NCBI GenBank assembly: GCA_043228905.1
Contig: JBHGNT010000020.1
Coordinates: forward strand, 6,758,001 to 6,822,000
From: Azolla caroliniana
Lineage: Eukaryota > Polypodiophyta
Reading direction: 5' to 3'
DNA: 64,000 nt
Shown here: one piece after another, positions 42,833 through 54,868 of the stretch
Layout of the letters: each line of letters opens with the position of its first letter
Numbering within the stretch: the stretch's first letter is position 1
The notes under the pieces: model-generated
The model's input: the letters and a program-made list of their open reading frames with translations, nothing else
Databases searched by the model: none
What the model was told of the DNA's origin: nothing
Made by a program: the position numbers and the translations under genes

Positions 42833-43253
42833 TGTTGAGATACAAGCTCAACATGGGCCGAATCGGCTAAAGAAGCCGAGGGCTGAGAACTAGGAGCTGA
42901 ATCGAAGACAATTTGTCTCGGGTGGGCTGAGTCGGAAGAATTCCAAAAAGGCTGTTGAGGGCCTATATTCCTATTATGGTAGATAGGGATATTGTAGGCA
43001 GAATTAGTGTCAGGCTCATTTATGAGCATTCAAGTACCGACGATACTTGTGTTAGCCCACTAGTTAGGGGTTTGTATAAAAAGTGATCACTGAGCACAAT
43101 GTATTTACAGAGTGTTCATTATTCGAAATTGAAGTTGTTGTCTGCTCACTTTCTCTCACATCATTCTCTGTGTTTACCTAACTATTGAGTTTCCGAAATC
43201 AACTGTGTACTCAATGTCTATCGCAGATGCTTACGCATACGTATTATTTTTCT
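42833..43253 (+). repeat. Copia LTR with preceding polypurine tract, probably 3' LTR of Copia-H
   Basis: TGTTGAGATACAAGCTCAAC start, preceded by GCTTGAGGGGGAG (polypurine tract). It resembles the Copia-D LTR (palindromic start, GTATAAAAAGTG near 43073, ..GCATACGTATT near the end), and Copia-H and -D are sister elements, hence the assignment. The right end runs into the truncated 5' LTR of Copia-K near 43254. Confidence 0.65.
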
Positions 43254-43578
43254 AAGCTTCAATAGTTGAGCGTAGAAGTGAGAGCAACAAAGAGTAGGAA
43301 GAGACGAGAGAGTGTGCGTAAGAGAGAGAGGCAGAGTTTAGTGGAATTCACCTAAACCCTAACTGGGTATTCTCTATTTTACAGAGACTTGTAAATCTTT
43401 CCATCGTACCTCTGTTCATAGTGAAAACTTGTTGTCCCGTGGTTTTTCCCATTTTTTAGGGTTTCCATGTAAATATTGTATACTGTGCATTCTCTGTTTG
43501 ATTTTCTAATTTTCAATTTTCGTGTTGTGTACTATTTTTGGTTTATCTTTCTCATAGATCTATGGTCCAACGTCAACA
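43254..43578 (+). repeat. 5' LTR of Copia-K, 5'-truncated (325 bp)
   Basis: Matches the 3' LTR from AGCTTCAATAGTTGAG onward; the first ~140 bp of the LTR are missing. Ends CAACGTCAACA. Contains a telo-box-like AAACCCTAA near 43355. Confidence 0.85.
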
Positions 43579-43581
43579 AAC

Positions 43582-43593
43582 TAGTATCAGAGC
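43582..43593 (+). other. Decayed primer-binding site of Copia-K
   Basis: TAGTATCAGAGC, one transition away from TGGTATCAGAGC, three bases after the LTR. Confidence 0.8.
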
Positions 43594-43606
43594 TTGAGGT
43601 GCAAGA

Positions 43607-44352
43607 ATGGAAGGAGACGTGAGCGGCTTCCCAGGTATGATAGTCCTAAACTCTCACAACTACTCTAACTGGAAGATGAAAATGGAAGATCTTCTAATAG
43701 TCAAAGATCTGTACGAACCCATCGACAAAAGTGAAATACCCACAGGGGTATTGAAGTTTGAAGGGAAACTTCTAAAAAGGAAGACAGTGACCACCATCAG
43801 ACAATGTGTAGATGTGAGTGTCCTACAACATGTGGTTAACGACACAAATGCCTACAAAATGTGGCACGAGCTGTCAGGGTTGTACGAGAGGAAGAATGCC
43901 CTGAACAAAACCTCTGTAATGAGAAAGATCGTGAGACTGAAGTACAAAGATGGAGAAAGCATCGTGGTGCACATTAACACCTTCATGGGGCTGGTGAATC
44001 AACTTGCAATGGAAATGTTCCCATTAGATGATGCTATGCAGGCTTTGTTATTGCTATGTACCCTGTCAAACAGCTGGGAGAACCTAGTGGTGTCTCTCAG
44101 TACCTCGTGCCAAGAAGAAAACTTGTGATTGCAAGTGGTAAAGACAAGTATCCTAAACGAGGAGACAAGATGGAAGGACAAGGGGGTCCTATCCCAGTTG
44201 GAGACACATATGACTCAAAATCCCAGTAGAGGTAGAAGTAAGCAAAGAAGTCCACAGAAGAGAGGAAAGATCACATGCTTTTACTACGAAAAGTCTGGAC
44301 ACTTCCAGAAGGACTGCCGACACCTTAAGAAAGACAAAAGGTGCTTTGAGTG
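43607..44352 (+). pseudogene. gag: Copia-K gag
   Basis: ATG 43607 (MEGDVSGFPGMIVLN), copia gag through VVSLSTSCQE, TGA at 44126, then the frame continues to a knuckle CFYYEKSGHFQKDC whose second Cys is Tyr. It ends near 44352. Confidence 0.88.
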
Positions 44353-47300
44353 ATGTCGAACCCAGGAAGATTCCTAATGAGAAGGGCACTTCAGCTCTGG
44401 TTACAAGTGAAGAAGAGCTTTTGTTCATTTGCGAGCAAGCGAGTACAAACCTTGAAAATGAAGAGTGTACCTGGGTGTTGCTTCTCGTCCTACACAACTG
44501 GTGACTATGGCTATGTAAAGATCGGAGACAATGGAGAATGCAAGATATCCGGCATAGGAAGTGTAAGTATGACAACATTGATCGGTTCTCGGCTGACCCT
44601 GAGGGATGTTCGACATGTGCCAGATATTAGGCTGAATCTGATATCGATCGGAAGATTGGACGAAGAAGGCTACAATGGTCGTTTTCAAAATGACACGTGG
44701 AAGTTTTGTAAAGAAAGTCTCATAGTGGCCCGAGCACAAAAACATGGCCCTTTGTATGTGATGCATGCCAAGTTGTGCAAGGACGAAGCAAACATGGCAG
44801 CTGACTCGAGTGGAGAGATATGACACAAGAGGCTTGGCAACATGAGCAAGAGAGGCATGCATATCCTAGCTGACCAAAAACTTCTTCCATATGTAAAAGG
44901 AGTGCACTTGGAGAGATGTGTCGATTGCATGGTCGGAAAGAAAAATAGAATTGTGTTCCACTCGAGACCATCAAAGAGAAGAGAAGTTGCACTGGAACTG
45001 GTACAAACAGATGTGTGCTACGTGGATGCTCCATTGCATCGTGGTGGATAGTATTTCGTAATGTTTATTGATGACTACAGTCGAAAGTTTTGGGCTTTCG
45101 TACTAAAGTTGAAGGATCAAGTATTGTCGTTCTTCAAAGAGTTCCAAGCCAAAGCTAAAAGAGAGTCGGGTCGGAAGCGAAAGGTTGTCCAAACCGACAA
45201 TGGTGGCGAGTACCGAGGATAGTTCGAAGAATATTGCAAGTCCCAATGTATTCAGCTTGAATATACAATGCCTAAGACCCTTGAGCTGAATGGGCTTGAA
45301 GATAGGATGAATCAAACTATCATGGAAAGAGTGAGAAGCATGTTGTCACATGCAAAGCTGCTGAAATCGTATTGGGTTGAGGCAATGTACACGACTGTTT
45401 ATCTTATCAATAGGTCCCCATCAATGCCCCTGAAAGATGATGTCCCACACAGGGTGTGGATAGGTAAAGACATGTCCTATCAACACTTGAAGGTGTTTGA
45501 ATGTCTGGCATATATGCATGTAGTAGAGGATCAGAGGTTGAAGCTTGACAACAAGTCGAAACCATGCATATTCTTGGGGTACTCGGAGGATGAATTTAGC
45601 TACAAGTTGTGGTACTTAGTTGACAAGAAGGTGGTGAGGAGTTGAGACATCATGTTCTTGGAAGACAAGACAATTGAGGACTAGAAACAACAGAAGTCAG
45701 AATCGGCTTCCCAGTCGACTCCCACTACTATCACCTCAGGACTAGTCGATTCTACACAGTCGAAGGTCAGTAGAAAGCCAATAGACACAGCCAAATCCGA
45801 GCTGGTTGACTCGGAGCAACTGATTGATACATATGAGTCGGAGTCAATGGACCTACAGAAGCCGATTGAGGCATATGAATCGATCGACGTGTATGAACAC
45901 GAGCCGAGTGAAGAGTCGGCAGAGACATCCAAACCTAAGCTGGCAATGGGAGGTGCAAAGGAGAGAACCCTCATGATATGCCAGTCAATATGTTTTATTT
46001 ACCCGATGAAGATGAGCTAGAGTGCTACGAGGAGGCCATGGAAGACAAGTTCAAGGAGAAATGGCAGAGTGCAATGCAAGATGAGATGGACTCCTTGCAT
46101 GCAAATTACACCTATGATTTGGTGGAGCTTTCGAAAGGTAAGAGAGCCCTGTGGAACAAGTGGGTCTTCAAGCTGAAAAATGGGGAAGATGGAAACTCAC
46201 CCAGATAAAAGGCCTGAATCGTTGTGAAGGGGTTTCAATAGACGAAAGGGGTGATTTTGATGAGATCTTCACACTAGTCGTAAAGATGACATCCATTCGA
46301 ACAGTGCTAGGAATTGCTACCAGCATTAATATGGAGATAGAGCAATTGGATGTCAAGACAACATTCTTGCCTGGGGAATTAGACGAAGAGATCTATATTA
46401 AGTAGCCCGAAGACTTTGGGGAGAAAGGAAAAGAGAACCTGGTGTGTCGACTAAGGAAACACTTGTATGGTCTTAAACAAGCTCCACGCCAATGGTATAA
46501 GAAGTTCGAATCCTTTATGGTAGAACATGGGTTCCATAAAATACAAGCTAATGACTGTGTGTTTTTCAAAAGGTATAATGAAGGCGACTTCTTGATTCTC
46601 TTGCTATATGTTGACGACATGTTAGTGGTCAATCAAGATACAAGGAAGATTAGGAACTTGAAGAGAGCCCTAGGCAAGTCGTTTGCTATGAAAGATCTTG
46701 AACCGGCTAAATAGATCTTGGGGATGCACATAGTTCGAGACAATACTAACAATGTACTATGGTTGTCACAAGTGAAATATGTGTCAAAGATCTTGGAAAG
46801 ATTCAAAATGTTGGAAACAAAACTAGTCGGGTTTGCATTGCTGAAAAACTGTAAGTTGAATGCTAACAAATGCCCAAAATGGGAGAAGGATAAGGCTGAG
46901 ATGAGGAAAGTACCATATGCCTCGATTGTCGACAGTTTAATGTATGCTATGGTCTGTATGAAACCAGACATAGCGTTTGCAGTCGGAACAGTTACCCAAT
47001 ATATGAATAATCCAAGTCGAGAACACTAGGCAACAGTAAAGTGGATACACAGGTACTTGAAAGGCATCTGAAGGGTATGGCTTAGGTATGGGTTCAGAAA
47101 AACTATGCTTGAAGGTTTTACCGATTCAGATATGTCAAGGGATGTAGACTCAAGCTGATCCACATTAGGTTATATGATGACCTATGCAGGGGGAGCAGTG
47201 TCATGGCAGTCAAGACTACAAAAGACTATGACTTTGTCGACCATAGAGGCAGAATATATGGCTGTTGTAGACGTTGGTAAGGAGCTAATATGGATGAAGA

Positions 47301-47548
47301 GCTTTCTCAATGAATTGGGAATGAAGCAAGGAGAATTCTTGCTCCATTGTGATAGTCAGAGTGCCATACATCTAGCCAAGAATGTTGTGTATCACTCTCG
47401 GACCAAGCACATACAAGGAAGGTATCATTGGTTACGAGAGAAGGTGGATGAGGGAGAGTTTACTCTTGTGAAGATCCATACTGATGACAATGGATCCAAC
47501 ATGCGTACGAAACCACTACCTATGGACAAACTCAAAGTCTGTCGATAG
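44353..47548 (+). pseudogene. pol: Copia-K pol, protease active site deleted
   Basis: In Copia-E the order is ..TWV-VDSGAS-like-..CFSSY. Here TWV joins CFSSYTTGDYGYVKIGD directly, so about 41 bp including the catalytic Asp are lost and the frame shifts. Integrase: [81 protein letters not shown], intact LLYVDDMLVVN. RNase H: MTYAGGAVSWQSRLQ, LSTIEAEYMAVVDVG, YHSRTKHIQGRYHW. Stops (TGA ~44821, TAG ~45050, ~45221, ~46404, ~46713, ~47028 and others) sit where Copia-E has Trp, Gln or Arg. Confidence 0.9.
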
Positions 47549-47592
47549 AATATAGGGCTAGCCGGCTTTGCCCATAGGAGTGAAGTGGGAGT

Positions 47593-48020
47593 TTGTTAGG
47601 AATTGGTCCCCCCCTATGGGAGAAGTCGACAGTCAAAGTCAAGGAAAAAGTCGATAGTCGAATCAATGAGCCGAATATAGGCTGGTTAAATACACCCATG
47701 GCAAACCATTATGTCATGATGCGAGTTAGAGCTTCAATAGTTGAGTGCAGAAGAAAGAGCAACAGAGAGTAGGAAGAGACGAGAGAGTGCGTGAGAGAGA
47801 GAGAGAGGCAGAGTTTCGTGGAACTCGCCTAAACCCTAAGTGGTTATTCTCTGTTCATACATCTGTTCATAGTGAAAAATTTCCTTCGTACCTCTATTCA
47901 TAGTGAAAACTTGTTGTCCCATGGTTTTTCCCATTTTTTAGGGTTTCCACGTAAATATTGTGTACTGTGCATTCTCTGTTTGATTTTTTGTTTTTATATT
48001 TCCGCATTGTGCATTATTTT
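47593..48020 (+). repeat. 3' LTR of Copia-K, first part
   Basis: TGTTAGGAATTGG after polypurine GAAGTGGGAGTT. Continues after Copia-L at 58106-58145 (ends CAACCTCAACA), total ~468 bp. TSD ATTTT of Copia-L is at 48016-48020. Confidence 0.9.
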
Positions 48021-48479
48021 TGTTGAGATATCAAGCTCAACTAAGTTTAGTTATTTTGTCATATGCATAACTTAGTAGTTACACATATAGAATCTAGTTA
48101 GTGTATTGACTTCAAAGCCTTAAATAGGATTTTATGCTTGTACTTAAGAATGGATACATTCTAGATCCTCCACTACCGAGTACATTTAATATAGGACTTA
48201 CATCCTTGTACTTATATTCCATCACACATGTGCACCCTTGCACATGAGATGTATATATACCTCATGATGAGTATTTTTGGTTTTTGATGTCTTTTTAATA
48301 TAAGTAAGAGTTCCTTGAGCTACACTTGTTAATCATCCCCCATTTATCTTATTGTTCATAAGTGTAACTTCCTCTCTCACACATATCAAATAATCTTCCG
48401 CGGCTTAATAACATACATGATTAACTACTCACATAATTAGATACTAATTAAACCTTATTTAATTACCTAATTATTAACA
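48021..48479 (+). repeat. 5' LTR of Copia-L (459 bp)
   Basis: TGTTGAGATATCAAGCTCAAC...TTATTAACA, followed by primer site TGGTATCAGACC (48480-48491). TATATATACC near 48251 is the TATA box. Confidence 0.92.
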
Positions 48480-48706
48480 TGGTATCAGACCGTGTGGTTT
48501 CCAACATCCACTAAGCCCATCCGCCTCATAGTGATTGATTGTGTGTTGGAGACGCCAATGAAAAATCCACCTATTGTCATGACACAATGACGTCAAATAC
48601 ATAGTTGGTGAGGATTGAACTTGCAACCTCACATCTACAAGACTTCTTGCTCATCCATTTGGATATGAGAAGGTGTTTGTATATAATAGAGTATTGTATA
48701 TTCTAC

Positions 48707-49358
48707 AATATATACATTCCAGAATATTCTAGAGCCTTTAGTGTATTCTAGAAATATTCTATGGTGTATTCTAGACGGGTATATTCTAGAGATATTCGTG
48801 AGGTATATTCTAGAGATACTCAATCTCAGTACTTGTATAAATACTTGTAACATTTTTGGTCCCTTTCAAGGGATTCAACACTAGCCATTGATTGATACAT
48901 CAATCTAGTATTCTCATTTCGCCCCATCTTGTCTCCTTGATCTTTATCTTTGTTTTCACGTTCTTGTCTCGTTCCTAGCTTTTTAAGTTCCATGCTCTTA
49001 GCCCCATTATCCGTGCTCCCAACTTCCCAAGTTTGTAGCCTCGTCACTTCTAGCTCTAAGTTCGTTGCCCATTGCTTGTAGACCCATCATCTGCTATCGT
49101 AGTGCCGCGACATAACACATGTACGTGACCGAAGGAAGACACTACATCAGCATGAACACACAAATGGGTAGCTCGCTCCCTAGTGAAAAGCTAGACCGGA
49201 GCAATTTCTGATCTTGGGAGTACAAGATGAACCAATACTTAGTCGGCCAAGGGTATTGGAGCTACATCAATGATACCCTCAAAAATAAACCCATCATCCC
49301 AAACGCCAACTACCCAACATGGGAGCAAGGGGTGAGTCGGGTGATGTACTATTTGGCA
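48707..49358 (+). repeat. First copy of a ~0.65-kb tandem duplication in Copia-L
   Basis: Contains TATTCTAGA-rich DNA, then TCATTTCGCCCCATC and the first ~70 codons of gag (ATG 49152, ..QMGSSLPSEKLDRSNF). The second copy is 49359-49566 plus 54869-55357, interrupted by M, and has ~44 extra bases near 55050. Each copy has a TGA at the same gag codon, so the stop predates the duplication. Confidence 0.85.
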
Positions 49359-49566
49359 AAATATATACATTTTAGAATATTCTAGAGCCTTTAGTGTATT
49401 GTAGAAATATTCTATGGTGTATTCTAGACGGGTATATTCTAGAGATATTTGTTAGGTATATTCCAGAGATACTCAATCTCAGTACTTGTATAAATACTTG
49501 TAACATTTTTGGTCCCTTTCAAGGGATTCAACACCAGGCATTGACACATCAATCTAATATTCTCAT

Positions 49567-49646
49567 TGTCATGATCCTTTAGATGCATGATGTGAGTGTT
49601 ATCATGACAAAATGTGGAAGACGAGAACTTGTTAGGGTTTGTGGAA

Positions 49647-49723
<77 letters not shown>

Positions 49724-50136
49724 TTGAAAGAGAATTACTATATTGAAGAGTAAAATGGATTACAAAGAGTAGGCTACAAAATGGCGTTGAACCAATTTAG
49801 GTTTGGGATGAGTGGTAGATCCCTATTTATAAGTAATAGAGAACACTCTAGAATATTCTAGGTTACCCTAGAATGTAGAGTAATCTAGAAGATCTCTAGA
49901 GTATTCTAGTGGTATGGAACACTCTAGAATATTCTACGTCATTCTAGAATGTAGAGTAATATAGAATATTCCTATGATATTAGATTTTATATTCTAAAAA
50001 CTATACATATAAGAATACTAATACAATGGTTAAGGATTTGACATGTGTACAATAAGGTTGTGTGTTCAAATCCTTTCCAGTCATAACGTGAGTGTCATGA
50101 TCCTTTCGATGCATGATGTGAGTGTTATCATGACAC
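49567..50136 (-). repeat. 3' LTR of chromovirus M (570 bp) with (GA)n run
   Basis: Both ends carry a 43-bp unit of the form TGTCATGAT...ATCATGACA (49567-49609, 50094-50136). Between them is a ~70-bp (GA)n run (about 49650-49720) and repeated CTAGAATATTCTA-type motifs. Confidence 0.8.
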
Positions 50137-53100
50137 TATCCCCCTTCTTTGATGACACGTCTCACGGGTCGTAGGGTTTGTATTAAGACCTGGTTTACAA
50201 GGATATTGGCGATGAAATGCAGTGACGAGTTCTGCATTGGAAAGATTTGCAGTAGGTTCCCAAGTTCGATCATTAGGGGTATAGCCTAGCCAATTGACTA
50301 AGTAATACAACTTGTTGCGCACGATTTTAGAATTGAGAACGACAACAACTTCAAATTCGGGTCCGTATCACTTATCTTACAAGTGATCATGTAAGGGTCA
50401 AAACGTTGGTAATCCAATTTACTGCAAGGTCGAGTGGTCTTGATGTTGTGTTGGAGAAGCCATACATGATCCCCAACGTGGAACTTTTTTGAGGAGTCTA
50501 GACGATGACGATCGACAAGCCTCTTGTGTGTAACTTGAACATCGTGTGAATTTCTTGGAGGCGACTAAGACGATCCTTAGTAGCAGGGTTGGTAGGAATG
50601 TCTGGATGCACATTCATCGTCCACCGAGGATGACAACCTGTATTTGCGAAAAATAGGGAATATCTTGTAGAAGAATCGACTGATTTTTTGTAAGCGAATT
50701 CCTCCAAGTGCAAAAAATCAACCCAATCATCTTGTTGATAGTTGATGAAACAACGAAGATATTGTTCCAACATCTGGTTGGTACGCTCAGTTTGGTCATT
50801 TGTTTCGGGATGATAGCCCGAAGAAAGCTTAACTGAAATGTGGAGAAGTTTGAACATGTGCTTCCAAAACTTTGAGATGAATTGTGGACCATGATCACTA
50901 ATAATATCCTCTGGCAAACCATGATGCTTAAATACCTCCCGCATAACGAGATCAGCCAGCTCTTGACTAGTAATCGACTTTGTACATGGCAAGAAATGTG
51001 CCAATTTGGTAAATCGATCAACCATTGTGAGAATTGCATCAAAACCTTTTGAAACTGGGAGATCAGTAATGAAGTCCAAGGATATAGACCTCCAAGGAGT
51101 TTCTGGAATGGGAAGTGGTTGTAGTAAGCCATAGGATTGGTGACGTGGACTCTTTGATTGACAACATATATCACAGCTCCAAACATACTCCTCAACAAAA
51201 TGACGAAGGTGAGGCCACCAATAGCGTCGAGAAATTAATTCTAGAGTCTTGTGAACTCCAAAATGACCAGCCATTGGTGAGTCATGGCAATGTTGTAAAA
51301 CTTGTAGTTGTGGGGGACTATTAGGAACATACAATAGATTTCGTCGAAACAGAAAACCACCATGCCAATAGAACTGATGATAGTCATTACGAGGATTTTT
51401 CGACCGTGAGCAAGAAGCACAATCGGGGACAATATGATCCAAAACATCCTTGGCGAAATCATCAGTGGCCATATGATCTCGAATGGAGTCAAGAAGAGTG
51501 GAATTTTCAAGAGTTGTTATGGCATTAACTACCATTAATCGTAATCGATTTGGACCCAAAAGGATTTGTTTTTGATGCTCAAATGCAGGTTCCCCTGGAA
51601 GAAGTTCCATATAAGAGCGCCGAGAAAGAGCATCTGCTTTGCCTTGCTGCATCGTAGGGCAATATATGATGATAAAGTCGAAGTGAGTCAAAAATTGCGC
51701 CCACCGGGCTTGTTGCTGACTCAAGACTCGAGCATTTTGGAAACAAGTTAGGTTCTTATAATCATTGTAGACAATGATCTGCTGAGAAGAACCTTCTAGA
51801 AAATGTCGCCATTGTTGAAACGAATCCACAATTGCAAGAAGCTCTTTGTCATGGATCTCGTAGTTGATCTCTACAGCTTCAAACTTTCGTGAATGAAAGG
51901 CGACATGGTGTAGGTGTCCATCACCTCCAGTCCGCGAGAGGACACTTCCTAGTGCAAAATCGGATGCATCGGCTTCGAGGATGAAGCGTTTTGTTGGGTC
52001 GACATGTGCTAAGATAGGTGCCGTTGTAAATGCTCGTTTTAAGCTTTCGAATGCTTGGGCTGCATCTGAACTCCATATAAATGGCTAATCTTTATGTGTG
52101 AGTTGAGTAAGCAGAGGCACAACCTTGGAATAATCTTTAATAAATTTTCGATAAAAATTTGCAAACCCGAGAAAACATTGCACATCACGCACTGAAAGGG
52201 GTGTTTGCCACTCTAAAATTGTTTGTACCTTCATGGGGTCCATAGCAATACCATCCAATGATACAACATACCCCAAAAATTCCACTTGATTTTGGCCGAA
52301 ACTACACATTTCTAATTTTGCATAGAGACCATATTCTCAGAGTCGACATAGTACCTGACGAACATGTTCGTCATGCTACTCTTGGGTCTTCGAGTAGATT
52401 AAAATATCATCTAGGTAAACTATAGTGAAATATCAAGAAAATCTCAAAAAATATCGTTCGCCATATGTTGGAAAACAACAAGTGCATTCGTGAGATCGAA
52501 TGGCATCACAGTATACTCAAAATGTCCATAGCGAGTGCGAAAAGCTGTCTTCCATTCACCCCCTGGGCGAATCCGAACTAGATTATATGCTCCACGAAGG
52601 TCCAACTTCGTGAAATATTTTGCACCATTGAGACGTTCCAAAAGTTTCGGGATTAATGGTAGAGCATATCTATTTCGGATAGTCACTTTGTTTAGCCCTT
52701 GATAATCCACGACCAACCGAAGAGTCCCATTCTTCTTCTTAACGAAGAACATAGGTGCACCAGTAGGGGATCTAGAATGCCGAATGAATCCGTTTGCTAG
52801 ATTCTCATCAATATATTCCCACAAAGTCTCTAGCTCTACAGGGGAGAGATTATAAATTGGGCCCCATGGAGGTTCTTTCCTTGGTTGTAAGTCAATAGGG
52901 CAGTCGTATGGCTGATGCTTCGGCAATGTATTGGCCTTCACCTTATCAAATACATCTGAAAACTCCTTGTATTTCTCTGGTAGTTTAATGTCCGCTTCAC
53001 GTGAAGTGGATGATGGAGTTGCTACTATTGCGAAGACGAACATGGCCTCTTTCCCCCCTTCCTCCTGCAACTGTCGTAAAGAGATGGTCGATAACTCTGG

Positions 53101-53520
53101 GGATCTATTATCACATGTAGGAGAGAGGGATGTGGGGTTTGTGCTTTTTCCCCGGGTTTCCTCAATTGTTCTTTTCATCCAATCAATCTTCGGGTTATGG
53201 AGTTCAAACCAAGGGAGACCTAGAACTATTGGGTGTTCCAGACTACGAATAATGTTGAAAGAGATTATGCTTGCCAAATCGCCAAGAACTATCCTAATTG
53301 GCTCAGACTCCTCGACTATATCTCCTGATGCAATGAGACGTCCATCAAGGACTCCTACGACTACTGGGTTGGGAAGTTTATTCAAGAGGATGTTTTGTGA
53401 CAAGGCAAATTCACGATCCATGAAACAAGAGTTGGCTCTAGAATCTAGGAGGGTAGAGGCTAGGAATCGATGACATGTAGATGTGGTAAGCTCGACTTGT
53501 GCTGAAAAAACTCTACTCAC
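50128..53520 (-). pseudogene. pol: Chromovirus M pol with chromodomain
   Basis: Protease reads LLDSRANSCFMD (Gly of DSG is Arg). RT: VDYQGLNKVTIRNRYALPLI, TRYGHFEYTVMPF, then in another frame IVYLDDILIYSK (intact, ~52410). RNase H: FILEADASDFALGSVLSR, LSQQQARWAQFL. Integrase: HHCC region (HDSPMAGHFGVHKT..CDICCQSK), SLDFITDLP, ISDHGPQF, TNDQTERTNQ. C-terminal chromodomain YLVNWLGYTPNDRTWEP with NLSNAELVTAFH (50322-50200). The stop overlaps the LTR border. Frameshifts and stops occur near 52440, 52310, 52083 and 50500. Confidence 0.9.
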
Positions 53521-53606
53521 TTGATTTGATGAAATGGAACCACGACTAAGAACTAACTCTACATAGCTAGGATGGTCCAGCCAAATGGCTCCTATTTTGG
53601 CCGGAT

Positions 53607-54731
53607 TTACTCGTTTAACACATCCTCTAATTGACTCAAGACATCGAATCTATTCTCATGGCATGGACTATGAGGCTTACTTATGTTATTAGAAGTAACA
53701 ATAGAACTCGATGTAGGGTTTTCATGGGCACTTACTTGGTATACTTGATGCCTAGGTTTATGTGGACAATTTACAGCTATATGTCCTGGACCGCCACAAT
53801 ACAGGTAGAGGCGATGCACTCGACGTCGTTGCTTCTCAATATCTGACAACGGCCCACGACGTTGTGTTGACTCTATTTCCATCGGAGTTGGGCCATCCCT
53901 TGTAATGGGTCTAGAAACTTGTGGAGGTGTTGCGACTATGGAAGCATAAGTCTGCTCAGGTTGACGACGTAACATTTGTTGGCACTCAAAACGTCGCTCA
54001 AATAGGTGATTATCACATCGCACGGCTCGACTAATGGCTTTTGTAAGCGACTTCTGATCTTTGGGGAAAGTAAGAAGAAGATATTTGACATCATTTCGCA
54101 AACCTTGACGGAATTGATCCATTAAGGCTGCCTCATCCCAAGGGATATCACATGCCAAGAGACGGAAATCAGCTGCGTAAGCCAACGCGGGACGATCTCC
54201 TTGTTGGAGCCTTTGAATTTTGTTTATCGTTGTCCTAGTGCTGTCGGTGTCTCCAAAACTAGCTTGAAACTCTTTAACAAATGCCTCGAAATCCTCCAAC
54301 AATGGTGATTTCTTCACGAAAAGTGGTGTGAACCATGCTAACGTCGTACCGCATAACAAAGTTCCCACTAATCCCACATGAACAGCATCAGTTGGATACC
54401 GATTGGGATGTAGCTGAATAACCAGACGAACTTGATTTGAAAAGCCTCGAAATAAAGACCTCATACCTTCAAACTTGGCGGGGAGGCTGATCTTTGGCTC
54501 TCTATGGGAGTTCTGAGCCCCCGACGCGTGCTCTCGTAATGACAATATAGTCGCCTCGAGTTGATGAACCCGTTGTGATAACTCTTTATATTGTTGAGCT
54601 TTTTCAACACTCACGTGTTGTAGGTCTCCAAGTAGCCTTTGATTCTCATGCTCTAATGCCACAAATTTATTCTTGAGCATGTTGAGCTCAGAAAGAACAC
54701 ACATGTATTCTTGTTTGCTCACAGACTCCAT
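53607..54731 (-). CDS. gag: Chromovirus M gag
   Basis: ATG 54731 (MESVSKQEYMCVLSEL), 374 codons, open. An N-terminal coiled coil (~residues 10-70) precedes a gag core (LPAKFEGMRSLFRGFSNQV, TLAWFTPLF, FVKEFQASFGD, YAADFRLLACDIPW, QFRQGLRNDVKYLLL). The zinc knuckle is LYLYCGGPGHIAVNC, with its first Cys changed to Tyr. It reads in one piece although pol is broken. Confidence 0.88.
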   Translation of the reverse strand: MESVSKQEYMCVLSELNMLKNKFVALEHENQRLLGDLQHVSVEKAQQYKELSQRVHQLEATILSLREHASGAQNSHREPKISLPAKFEGMRSLFRGFSNQVRLVIQLHPNRYPTDAVHVGLVGTLLCGTTLAWFTPLFVKKSPLLEDFEAFVKEFQASFGDTDSTRTTINKIQRLQQGDRPALAYAADFRLLACDIPWDEAALMDQFRQGLRNDVKYLLLTFPKDQKSLTKAISRAVRCDNHLFERRFECQQMLRRQPEQTYASIVATPPQVSRPITRDGPTPMEIESTQRRGPLSDIEKQRRRVHRLYLYCGGPGHIAVNCPHKPRHQVYQVSAHENPTSSSIVTSNNISKPHSPCHENRFDVLSQLEDVLNE

Positions 54732-54868
54732 AGCGTACGAGGGGAGAGGAGAAGGAAGAAGAGAACTTGTTAGGGTTTGTGGAAGACGAAGAGATGAAAG
54801 GAAAAAATTGGTTCAAACTGTCTCTTTCAATTATCTCTCTCTCTCTGTCTCTCTCTCTTGACACTCAT

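Larger units (their letters stand above)
49567..54863 (-). mobile_element. Chromovirus M: Ty3/gypsy with chromodomain, minus strand
   Basis: TSD CTCAT at 49562-49566 and 54864-54868. Order on the minus strand: short 5' terminal region, gag, protease-RT-RNase H-integrase, chromodomain, polypurine AAGGGGGATAG, 3' LTR. The 5' terminal region (54732-54863) is only 132 bp and does not match the outer part of the 3' LTR, so the 5' LTR is truncated or rearranged. Confidence 0.9.
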
